Positions 34,301 through 46,300 of a DNA stretch of 64,000 nucleotides are shown one piece after another; the first letter of the stretch is position 1, and every line of letters begins with the position of its first letter. The notes under the pieces were generated by a model. That model saw only the letters and a list, made by a program, of their open reading frames with translations. It was not told the DNA's origin and searched no databases. A program made the translations under genes and the position numbers. This DNA is from Sipunculus nudus (lineage: Eukaryota; Annelida; Sipuncula; Golfingiida; Sipunculidae), in contig CM049309.1 in NCBI GenBank assembly GCA_026874595.1, positions 54,782,079 to 54,846,078 of the forward strand. The letters are read 5' to 3'.

Positions 34301-37300
34301 GACCAAAAGTGTTAAAGGTAGGGACTTTTTCCCAGTAATACAACCTAAATTAATCAAAATGTAATTGTATACCAAAAATTAGATCAAAATCTGTTAAATT
34401 TTTTTAAATATTGGCAAAAACATAAAATTGGTACCTTAAATTTTGCCCAAGTTTGGCCACGGCACGTTTTTTTCCTGTAAGTACTGTGGATTTAATTTTC
34501 ACAGCATGTATACATAAGGATTTAATCTGTTGAAATCTGAAATTTGAAAATAAAAGCTGCAAAATTAGGCTAGTTTTTTGGAGGCTCTTGTTGTATTCCC
34601 TTACATTGTCAAGCAGTCCACTTTGATGACTGTAGGTCATTCAGTGCACATCTCTATGCTCCCCAGGCTGTTGGCATAATTTTAGATGTCCCCAAAATCT
34701 CCTACCATACCGAAATTGGGTCACAAGGACACTGTTCCTTCGAGATATTAAGGAAAAAAACTCTGTTTTCCATAAAAAAAAGCCATTGTTACACTTCAAG
34801 GCTGCCTAATATCAAAACCACTGATCTGTTTTTGATCTTATTTAGTATTCACATTCTTTCATACATTTTCTATGAACATACCAAAAATTAGGTCAGTATT
34901 GGGTATTATTTTGAAGTTATGGGCCAAAACATAATGCAATTTTTTAAAAACTCAGGAAATATATTTACTCACCTAACATGAGAATTGCTGAACCTAGAGA
35001 CTTTTTTTTCAGGAATATAACTTTATTTAATCAAGATTCAATTGTTTACCCAAAATTAGATCTGAATTTTGCAAATTTTTCAAGTTATTAGCATAAATAA
35101 AAAACCAATACCTTAAATTTTGTCCAACTTTGGCACTGTTGATTTAATTTTCACAACATATATATACATAAGGATTTAATCTTTTAAAATCTGAAATTCA
35201 AAGAAATTGATTGGAAAGATTTTATTCATGCTTTCATAGTGTCAAGTGTTGTTTACATCTAGCCCACCTAGTAGTACAGCCTTCACTTGCATTATGTAAC
35301 CCACCCCAGGCAGCTTGCCTTGGGTCAGCTTGGCCACTACCAGCACGCTTCCCCTCTGCCCTACACCCCCCCCCCCCGATGGTGCATAAACTAGATGAAT
35401 GTTATTATTTTCTGTATTTGATTCATTCTTATTCTAGGCTATGCTACATTTTAGATTTTGTATTGTACCACCAGGGTTACAATGATTAAAGTGTACATTT
35501 AATTGTGTCCACAAAGTGGTGTATTGCTATGAAAGTGTGGATGTTCATGAGATAAGTAAGTCCTTACTTCAGAAGAGTAAAAACTTCTTCAGGTGTGAAA
35601 TTGACTATTAATTCCAGTAATAAATTAAAACTGGGATAGTAATTAGCACAATGATATTGTTTGTCCCTCATTCAACCAACAGTGTATATACTTTATTTGA
35701 AAAGATGTTTTATATTATCAAATTTACTGAATCTTTTATTTTATTTTGGTGAATAAAATTAAGCATGTACTGAAAACTCCAATGTACAAAACTTTTTAAT
35801 AGTGATTCAAGGAATATTCTTGTAGATTCCATGTTGTGGCATTATTTTCTTTTAAATTCAGTTTAAACATTTATGATTTGAAAATAATAAAATATATGTG
35901 TATGCATAATATGACCCAATATGAGCTACACTCTGGATATATGATGATTGCAACTTTTGCAACAATTCTAATATTTTAACTTATAGTTTCAGTTTTTTAC
36001 TCTGTATATATAATGATTGCAACTTTTGCAACAATTCTAACTCATATTTTCAGGGATTTTTTTATTAAAAATTTATAAAACCTGTAAATAAAAAAATGAT
36101 TCAGATAAAAACTTCTTAATGGAAAAAGTGGATATGTTTAATAAAATAGGATTATATATAAACTTAAATGCATTATTCCCTTGAAAGTGAAATAAAGGTA
36201 TCAGTCCATTCTGTCCACTTGCCTGTCCATCTGTAAATTTTCATATGCATCACAGTATCTCAAAACTTTTACTGTTTTTCTTCATGACAGTCTTGTCGGA
36301 GTATAAGTTTGCAATCATATATTTAGAACTTTACTATAACTAAGTAGGAGGGCCCCTTTCCTCTTAGCTTTTCATATTCTTATATAAATGAAAAACATTA
36401 CAATAGAATATTTCTACATCCACCTTCGTGCTGCCCTCACTTTTCCCTTCTCCGAACCCCATCCCAAAGTCAGCCTCAGTAAGCAAGAACAAGATGAATC
36501 AGATATATATTTATACTTTAATATTTTGTAAAACTATGTACATGCCAGAAATTATGTCAATATTGTGTAATATGTAGACATAGTGGGCATCACAATAATG
36601 TACCATGTCAAGACTAAAGAGATATTGTGTCATACAGTCACAAATTCATAAATCACTTCATCAGCATAGTTAATCATAACATCATATCTGTCAAATTGAA
36701 AGCTTGCAGACCACCATACACTTTAGATCCTTCAACAAATAGCCATATCATCATTCTACTACTGCTTATTACTGCTGTCATTGCATTCATATTTGCTCAA
36801 ATATATCACAATTTTCAACCCCTCCTAAATAAATAAAATATAAACCACTATATTTGACTCTATTAATCCATCAGTCAGGTAATTTCATTTACTCACATAT
36901 TACATTACATTCCTTTATAATAGCCCAACATGTCTGTGATATTCATAAGCTTTATCGACTCGATATAGTATCACAGTGGAGAAACATTTATAGTCCAATC
37001 ACGATCAGCTGAGCGCCGTGACCCATAGGTCCCTTGTTTTTTTTGTGATATTCTTGCATTATCAGTGAACAGATAGACCATCCTGATATTTATATGTGGC
37101 ATAGACAACAGGTTGTTGATGCCACATACCTGTGGACCATGTTATTAGGCTAATGTAGGTGTGAGGCTAACTATGTTTTCCTTTTTGCAGTCATTGTTTA
37201 CCAAAGTAACGGATACTGTAAAGGACATGCTGTCTCCTTCCTGGTTGGTGGACATGGTCAGTAGTGTCAAGAAAAAACAGACAAACCCTCCAGCGCAGCA

Positions 37301-40300
37301 AGAGCCTCCAGCCACTATTACCCAGCCTCCTGATAACTATGTGAGTACTTTATACTGTCTTTTGTCAAGTATACTGATCAGGAAGATTAGAAGTCTTTCG
37401 GGTTCTTGTACCGTAAATTTCTGCATATACGTTGAGAAATTGGCCCCTAAAAAATAATCCAGGAATGGGGGTTGCATTATGTGCGGGTCTAAGCCTGACA
37501 GTCCAAATTTTACCCAGACTTCGTCAAACTGCCGACCTGAATGTCCGGCGACGCAGATGGGACTTGCCTAATGGCTCATCAGATGTTCGTTTCCGGGGAT
37601 GTCGGGTACATATGTGCCCTTTCAGTCATTAAATACTGTGGAATTAGATTTCCATACTATTCTTTTGTTCAAGTTCGGCCATTTAGGCTGTCCTTTAAAT
37701 TTGGAAATGCGGTATATCAAAATTCATGCGATAAACCTGAATGCTGACAACCAGCATGTGACCCCGCGCCCAGTTATAATTAACAAACTTCATTCATGGG
37801 CGATTGGGCATGGGTCCTAGAGGCACGAGTATTGCGTAACCAATTCGGGTTTTATCACTGGTTGACCTCTGTGTATTTGACATCAAAGTCTGTTTAAGAA
37901 TTGCTGGGCAACAACATTTGATGCTTGCAATAGCGAGCAAACATGCAAATGACCGCGGGCCGCTGTTTGTGAATATGAACAGGTGACAAAAGGCAGGCGA
38001 ACTTGGGTGAACTTCAGAGCCATTTTCCCACTGACACAGGTCATGGGTCTTCAGAGCGCAATGGTTTCATAACTGTTTTTTTCCGACAATTAAAATACAG
38101 ACAGTTAGCTTGGGATTATATGTCATGACGATCGCCATGACCCACATATAACTGTGGTCGGCCAAATAGGTCAGACGAGATACGTGTTCCATTCAGCCAG
38201 GGATCGTATCGGGTAGCTGATAAATCCGCAGTCTGTTAAGTACTGGGATTTAAAATACAAAACTATGAAAGGATATCATATTTTCATTCACAGGTTATCA
38301 GTTTTCAGGCCTCGAAACTAACTTTTTTCCTTATGGTCCCGGTACCGTCCCGAAATGCAGAATGAACCGTCCCGGGTACACAAATCACCGTCCCAGCTAG
38401 GACTCTCATGCCCCCCCCCCCCCCACCAAAAAACACACAACAACAATTATACAACAATTATTTTATTACTCATCTGATTGGCAGAACCTGTGACATAGGG
38501 ATTTGAGTGTTAACAGAATATAGTGTAAGTGGAGCAAGACTTTTTATGGAATCCTTTGTAATTTAAAACTAAATGTCTCCGAACGACACGAATGCCCCCG
38601 TCTGGGGCAAATTAGAAACATTTGTAAAATTTTGAAAAATCTTTTAAGTTCAGGAGGTGTCGTATGGTCAAAAGTAGGTCAACAAGGGCAAAATTGAACC
38701 TCGATCTGTAACGGGTCATTATCAAGCAACACACCAAAAATCATGCCAGTATATGCAGGCATTGTGAAAAAAAATTCCATACATGTGCGTTTTCCATAAA
38801 AATTTCTGTCTTTCATGAAATTTTCTATGTTTAGGAGCCGTAAAACAATCAAAAGTAGGTTAACCGGGACGAAACACGAACCTGATCTGTAACTGTCATT
38901 ATCTGCCCACACATAAAAAATCAGGGTGGTATCTGCAGGCATTGAGGAAAAAAAGTCAGTACATATGCATTTGTTATGAAAATTTCTATTTTTCATGAAA
39001 CTTTCAATGTTCAGGAGCAGTGAAATGGTCAAAAGTAGGTCAACTGGGACAAAACAAGAACTCGATCTGTAACTGGTCATTATCTGCCTACACACCAAAA
39101 ATCATGCCCGTATCTGCAGGCACTGCTAAAAAAAGTCCATACATGTGCAATTTTTTATGAAATTTTCTATGTTAGAGCACCGTCAAATGGTCAAAAGTAG
39201 GTCAACTGGGACAAAACATGAACTCGATCTGTAACTGGTCATTATCTGCCCACACACCAAAAATCAGGCCAATATCTGCAGGCATTGCGAAAAAAAGTCC
39301 GTACAACTGTTTGATTTCGGAAGGACGGAATGACGGACATGGGTAAAACTATATGCCCCGGCCACTTTGTGGCGGGGGCATAAAAATACATATTACAGGT
39401 TCTCTTAACGCTATATTGATAATAAAGAAGCAAGATTTGACCAGACTTAGAAATTAGTGACAGATTCTAGTGGCAATTCATTCTGTGCCAAACAGGGGTC
39501 TCTTTGTTCTCTCCCCGCTGACCCACCACCTGCTGATGGCATTTATAGGATTGAAATTTGTTACTGAAGGACCCTCCATAGATATATGAAGGAGGTGACC
39601 TAACATCTCATTGCTGAGACTAGATCTCCAGTCAGACTTTACTCGTTTCATTGCTGAAAAACCACGTTCACAGCAGGCGGTGCTCATGGGGTAAACCATG
39701 TGGATTTCGCATAAAACTTGAAAATTGGGAAACTGGTCTGCCTCAGCAATGGTACCTTGCAACAAACGTTGCCATAGGGTTTGTGGCCGGATATGCATGA
39801 AATGCCTGTAAACCATGACTTTTAAAAGTGGCCATTCCCTTCTAGCTCCATCCACTGAAAAACCATTTACAAATTCAAGTAAATCCTTGAAGTGATTCAG
39901 GAAAACATTGAGGTCTTGTTGGCCATATGATGCTAATTCCTCTGTTGGGGCATCTTTATCTGGCCAGTTGACAGTATTGAAAATGTTCTGAGACGCTTTT
40001 AACACTCCCTCCTCGAGGTTCCCAAATCTCAAAGTAATAAAGTCACAGAGGCTGTCTATTAACTGATCCCGGATGGCCTCAAAGGACGTCTCAGCATCTT
40101 TGCTGTGACAGGTCAGCGGAATACCCTGATAAGAGCTTCCATGATCTCCAGTTTCAACGGTTTCAATAAAGTTTACGAGTTTTGGGCCAGGGTGGATCTG
40201 CAATAGATATGTAGTAAACAAAGTCTCAGACTTGTAATACACATGAAACATTAATAGTTGGATAAAAACAGACTAGTTTGAGACGGTAAGTAACATTTAA

Positions 40301-43300
40301 GATAAGAAGGTAAGTAGCAAATGAATGTTTGTATCCGAGTCACTTTGGATGAATAAGGCGAGTTTTAAAATATATACTTTGTCTTTCACAGTGAGTAGAA
40401 AATAACTTTTGTTATAAATTTTTTTCAGATTAGTATGTTTATTTTTAATCTGCTTTTTCAGATACCAGAAAAAGTACTACACAGAATTATTTTTAAAAAG
40501 GTGACCTATGGGTCATGATACTCAACTGACAAGCATGACTTGTGACATTTATGGCCTAACATTAATTTTTTAAAAAGCATATTTCATAATTTGCCACTAG
40601 TGATCAAACTTTGCAGGATGACAGGAATATCATATGTATCTGATTAAAGCACATTACAGGATGGAACAATGCTGATTCCTGCGGTAGTATAATACTGTGT
40701 CATGACTGATATTCATCAATCTCAAAATAACCATTAAACCTACAGGAAAAATAGATTGCACCAGTGACTGGCTTCATATAACAGGCTAAGCTTTCCACGA
40801 TGAACAGGGGTGGTAATTTAAAAACAATCTGTGAACTATATTTATGGATTTTATCATAAATTCACATTTGTTAGCAACTTTTGCAGAACTGCTTGACCCA
40901 ATATTGTTCAAACTTTGAATGGTAACTGGGAAAATTGGCCATAAATATACATGATATTAATTTTATTATAATTTTTAATTTAAAAAAAAATCAGAGCTAA
41001 ACTGTCACACTGAAGTCAGTTGTGGCACCTCAGAATCAATCTTGAACTTGCATAGAAAGTTCCACGTCTTGTGAAATTGGTAAAAAGAACAACAAATCAG
41101 CCTCACAGACAAGATCTGAAAATATTTAAACAGGCTCTGTCCACAGATCCATATCTATAGACATACAAATTGTAAAAAGCCATCCCAGTTTTTTCCAGTT
41201 TAATAATATCATCTGCTGAGGGACTCGCGGCTGGCTTGAAGGACAACCGACAAAGACCCATCGCTATAGCTCAACATGACCAACATTCAGTTAAGCTATA
41301 TATGAAATAAAAATATGAAATTAGATTCACTAACCCTCGTTGCTACAAGTGCCACTGTTGTACGTTGAAGACCATCAGCTACCATTTGCAAAGTTACATC
41401 ATCTTGCTGAAAGAGCAAGCTTAACACCTTGAGTTCATCCAAAACATCAAGCAGGAAGTGGATGAAAAGCAACATTTTGTGGCTGGACAGACTTTTTCTG
41501 ACCTGGCGGGCTCTTCCTTTCATTGTTGCACTCGCCTCATGGTCACAAGAATCACTAGCATGATTTTCAAAATGGATCATGATTGGACTGTAATTTTGAA
41601 CTAGAGCACCAAGTGCTCTGGACATGTGAGGCAGCCAGCGGGTACCCCGAGCATTGACAGGTTTTAAAATATCAATTCCAAGAGCTTCTGCTACTGCTTT
41701 AAGTTCCCTTGTGGCTTTGGCGGAGTAACTGTAGTGTTTGAAAACTCCAAGTAGTGTTTCATTCACTTCTCTTAGCAAAGGGATATGCTTTACTGCATCG
41801 AGAGCTGACAGTTCTAATCTGTGGGCAACACAATGAATGGTTACAACCCAGGGACAAATATCTTTTAACTTGGCAGCTACACCATTTTGCTTTCCCATCA
41901 TTACTGATGCTCCGTCAGCTCCAAATCCAACTAGCCGGGACCGCAAGTCCTGATTATTGAGCCCAATCTGCCCAAGTCCAGCTATAATGGCATTTAGAAT
42001 ACCCTGAGCATGAGCATGTTCTAGAGAGACAATTGCAACCAGGCAGTTGACCGGATTTCCTTCAGTTACATGCCTTACATAAATGAGTTCCTGGTCAAGG
42101 CTGCTTCTGTCCATTGATGAATCTGACATCACAGAAAAGAATCTGGCATTTTTCAGCCTCTGTGTCTTGTCTTCCATAAAAGACTCTCCAATAGCTTTCA
42201 CAAAATGTCGGCAACCATGATCATTTCTGTATGTACTACCCATGTCCAGACCATTTTTGCAATGTAATTCAACAATTTTGGGGAAGAAGGTAAATGGGGC
42301 CTCCTCCTTTGCAATGAAGTAGGCACAGTTAAATAGCTTCTCTAATTTCTCCCGAACAGCAGCATCCATGTTTTGGAATGAACTGACAATCGGGGCTTGT
42401 GCAGGGGCTTCTTGCACACTCTTAGCACCAACACAGTCCAAGTGACTCCTTGTTGAAGCATGATCTTGTAGTGTTCTGATTCTGATTTTAGACCCCCCTA
42501 CTCCACAAACCAATGTATTGTTTCTTGAAATTCTGGGGAATTCTCTGCATAGAGAACAATACATAACTGTTTCATGCTCATCATAATTCACCCAGTCATA
42601 AATTTTCTTCCAATTCTCTTTAAAACACCTTTTCCGTTTGCTCTCGTACTTTTTTTTTTTAGAACAACAAGATATAGGTGCAGACTTCCCTTCTGAGGAA
42701 CACGTGGCTTGACTTCCATCCACAGGGTTTGGGGTATCATTTTGGGGTTCTTTGAGTTTCTCCTGCAATTTAACACATAAATAAATAAAGATAATTATAA
42801 GATTAAGCTCTCGGTTTCTCAGGGACATTTTATGGCTAAAAAACTGAACTGAAATATGCTGAAGTACCCCCACACCTTTTAATGATAATATAGAACAGTT
42901 ACCTTGCTGCTCAGGTATAAAAAAAAGGGGGCGGTTTATCAAGGGTAAAGGCTGTTAAATTTAATGAAAGATCTGTACTACTTTCTGGCATATATCAGCA
43001 GGATAGTTTAACTTTAAATTAAAAGAAAAAGGAAATCTAATTATAAATAATCTGCCTAATTGACAATGCAGTTTCTACAAATAAAACCGACTTGAATTGT
43101 TTATAGTTTTAGCCATAATTTTAGCCAAATATGTGCTGTTAATACTAAATAATAGTTAAATAATCAGGTTAAGTAGTCCAAACGTTTTCAAATTTTGACA
43201 GTGCGGCATGCAACATCGATCGCCGGAGGCTGTGTTCATTCAATAGGGCCCGTTAGGATATATTTTCACAACGTGCCGTATTCTATTACTGCATAATATA

Positions 43301-46300
43301 AATATTGTTAGTGAATGCAGAATACCCCGGTAGCGTCACCTGGTGTTTGCGTAAGAGACTAAGAATGTGGTGACCATGAAAAAAGTTACAACACAAACGT
43401 CAATAGGTCTTCAGCTGATGTCCCAACGAAACTGGTGACATTGTACAAATTTTACCTTGATCATGATAGCTAGACTGAAGAAATTTCTGGTGCGGGACAA
43501 GTTAATTTGCACAATATGCGCAGGACACTCCAGGGGTACATGGCGGGAACACGTGGACATAATCATATGCATGAGACTTCCAGGCCAAAACCGATGACGT
43601 CTAAGGGAATCCCTATCCAAATTATCACGTGTTGTCCACACTCGGTTAATTAGCATATAATGGACACCTATTTTATGAATAAACGCGCAACTCCGCATAT
43701 GCAAATTATCACGTGGTGCGCAGTTTTATTAGCGATCAGCATACACTGTCACTGACACATTTTCCAGTGCAACCGTCGTGCCCAAGAACTTCCATGTGCA
43801 GTGTAATTTACAAATACGGCACACAGTGGTCTATCTCTGGCTTTGTGTCTTTATGGTACACGGACATTAACAAGATTAACAGAGGAGAGTTTTGTAATTA
43901 TTACGCTGATTTACTTTGACATTTGACAAAGACATTCAATATTCAGTCGCCTAAAATTCCGTCATTTAAAATTTCTTTCGGCATTCTTGCTGGACTTTAG
44001 TTTTTGGCGAAGTATAATATATAATGCGCGCGGGCCCTGTCTCTATATTGTCTTCATTGCGTATATGATATATGCTTACTCGGGGAAAATTTTAATAGGG
44101 AACCCTGCTCTTCCAAAATTGCCAACTTTGTTGCTGTGAATTAATGATATGCGAGGTGCTGTCTCTGCAGCGCAATATATATATGTAAGCCCCTGTGATC
44201 CTTGGCATGAAAACAACTGACCAATGGCGAACAGCTTCTAAAGTTATAGTAAACAACATTCATTCATGATGGACATATGTTTATGGAAATTTCTGTGACT
44301 TGGACCAATCATTTTAATGCATCGTAAATTATACAGAGTTACACGCTTGTGATGCTATTACTAGTATTAGACCCAGCATAACTTTTTAAAATACGATGTC
44401 CCGTATCAACTAATTTCTAAATCTTTGATGCATAATGTGTCGTTAACTGTTAATAATTAAAATAATACTGATTGAATAGGCAAGGGTTAATGACTGCACA
44501 CCTTACTACTGGTCACCGTGAATCCAAATCTGGTCAGGTCCATATCAGCGATTCTTCACGCGGCCGACTGGTACAAAAATTCTTAACCGCGGGTCCGCGC
44601 GTACACGTGTCTAATAACGACGCTGTGTTGTATTACATGATACGATATTATGTATCAATGACACTTGACAGGAGCAACATTCTAGACTGGACGGCAGCAG
44701 CTGTGTTGTGTGTACCACTCCTTTTCCGTCTTTGCAAAACACATAAAATATGAACTGTGATAAAAAATTTGCTGAGATGTTCCGAGGGTTTCTACCGTCC
44801 CAGCCTCGTCCCGGACGGCACATATGATCGTCCCGAGCTAAACTCCGATCGTCCCCGGGACGACGGGACGCCGTTAGTTTCGAGGCCTTAGTTTTGAACA
44901 ATGACGAAGATTATTTTATTTGATCCACTGCCAGATAAGCAGAAAAGGCAAACTTGAGCTTGATTGTTGATTCTGTTTTCCATTTTTCTTCACGCATCAT
45001 TGGCGTCACTTGACGGGAATAAAGTTGACTATTTTTTTATAGCGATGACAAATTAACGCTTGTTCTGAAAGGTGTAAAATGAAAGCTATTTAGTCTTACG
45101 TTATATACCTATTCATAACTCTTGAAGAGCAAATCTTGTTCATTATTATGTATAGAAAATAAAATTCATACACGAAATAATGTGAATTCAGTTTCTCCCC
45201 TTTCTAATAAGCAGAAACGGTCTCCTTGACGTTTGGTTGTCAATTTCCCCATTTATTTTCACGCAACATTGGCGACATCTTCCGGGAAAATGTATGACTA
45301 CATTTATGCCGTTGGTATAAAGTATTGTCGGTTCTCAAAGCTTATATGGAATTATGCCTGTAACTATATAGACTTACGTATATATATTTACTCATATTAT
45401 ACTTACGTAGATTCTTATTCATAACACTGGGAAAAGTCTTTGTTCATTTGAAAGCAACAAGAAATGACCTTGAACCCATGTTAATATTGTAATCTACGTC
45501 GTCACACGGCGGGCCTTCCCGGGGGTTCACTTTCAGCTATAAATCATGGCGTCCAGTGGGTTTGACCTTCACTGAAAAGAAATGTTACCTGCACTACAAG
45601 CAGCGGTAGTGGGTACTTGTAGTCTTACAACTATGCATGTAAGTTTATTTTTGGGTGCAACTTTTAAATGACTCACTCTATTGGTTATCATTTACTTATC
45701 TGTTGTGAGCTGGGGACTATCCAGACTCAGTGGGCTCTAAAAAAATTTCTCCCGATATCTCTCTTCAAAATCCCACCTCGACTTATATGCGGGGTCGACA
45801 TATATGCGGAAAATTATGGTATATAATCCCCATATATATAGATTTCTTTTTGCACCTTCACATTTGCATATCCTTATATTAATATGGTCTGAATTATCAC
45901 TTCTGTCAGTAAAATTTGATCTGCATAGCACTTTATAGGTGCAAGTGCATGAATACTTTTAAAAATGAAAATTGAAGGATTCAGGAATACTTATCCAATT
46001 AATCTGTTTAATATTTCAGGTAAACCAGGCACAGCTGCCAAACAGCGCACAGACAATGGCATACCCGATCCCATACTCTGTTCCTATTGAGGGTAACTCT
46101 AACCAGAGGGGACCACCACCTGTCCCTCCTGGCATGAGTGGTCAGTTCATGCCCGCTGAACTGCCATTCCCGTTCAGTAAACCACCTGTCATGCAAACCA
46201 GTACCACAGTTAATCCAAGTCCAGGTAACACACAAATTTTAATCTGGTCAAACCTGTTGTTTGTAATAACCAGTTACACAATGATAGGTATTAGGGGCTC

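Larger units (their letters stand above)
28376..37190 (+). other. NUP153 intron 1
   Basis: An 8.8-kb intron. It contains C-tract repeats (about 29915-30075), a Tigger-like relic (about 31270-31350), a 213-bp tandem duplication (31570-31995), a complete family-2 element (32277-33858) and a family-3 element (33871-37036). Positions 28450-29900 and 30130-31200 show nothing recognisable. Confidence 0.75.
38306..44888 (-). mobile_element. hAT-superfamily DNA transposon, apparently autonomous
   Basis: Inverted terminal repeats aggcctcgaaactaac at 38307-38322 and its exact reverse complement at 44873-44888. Outside them lie tcagtttt (38298-38305) and tagtttt (44889-44895), a near match consistent with an 8-bp hAT target duplication that has decayed. 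Short cgtcccg motifs cluster just inside both ends. It encodes a transposase on the minus strand with no stop in the recognised exons. A family-1 element sits at 38569-39381, between the transposase stop and the left end. Confidence 0.87.
37409..45821. mobile_element. Old DNA-transposon-like element interrupted by a hAT insertion
   Basis: Left end taccgtaaatttctgcatat (37409 on) and right end cgcatat-containing sequence ending aaattatggta (45821) are inverted copies, matching about 22 of 27 positions over the outer bases. TA is at both tips, as for TA-targeting elements. Removing the 6.6-kb hAT leaves about 1.8 kb. No transposase belonging to it was seen. The ends are diverged, so this call is tentative. 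Confidence 0.5.
37341..46019 (+). other. NUP153 intron 2 with nested transposons
   Basis: An 8.7-kb intron, mostly an old inverted-end element (37409-45821) interrupted by a hAT transposon (38306-44888), which in turn contains a family-1 element. The donor is gtgagt and the acceptor atatttcag. Confidence 0.8.

Noticed and set aside
41754..41960. Plus-strand open frame opposite the hAT transposase
   Set aside because: It is a shadow of the conserved minus-strand transposase exon and has no domain.
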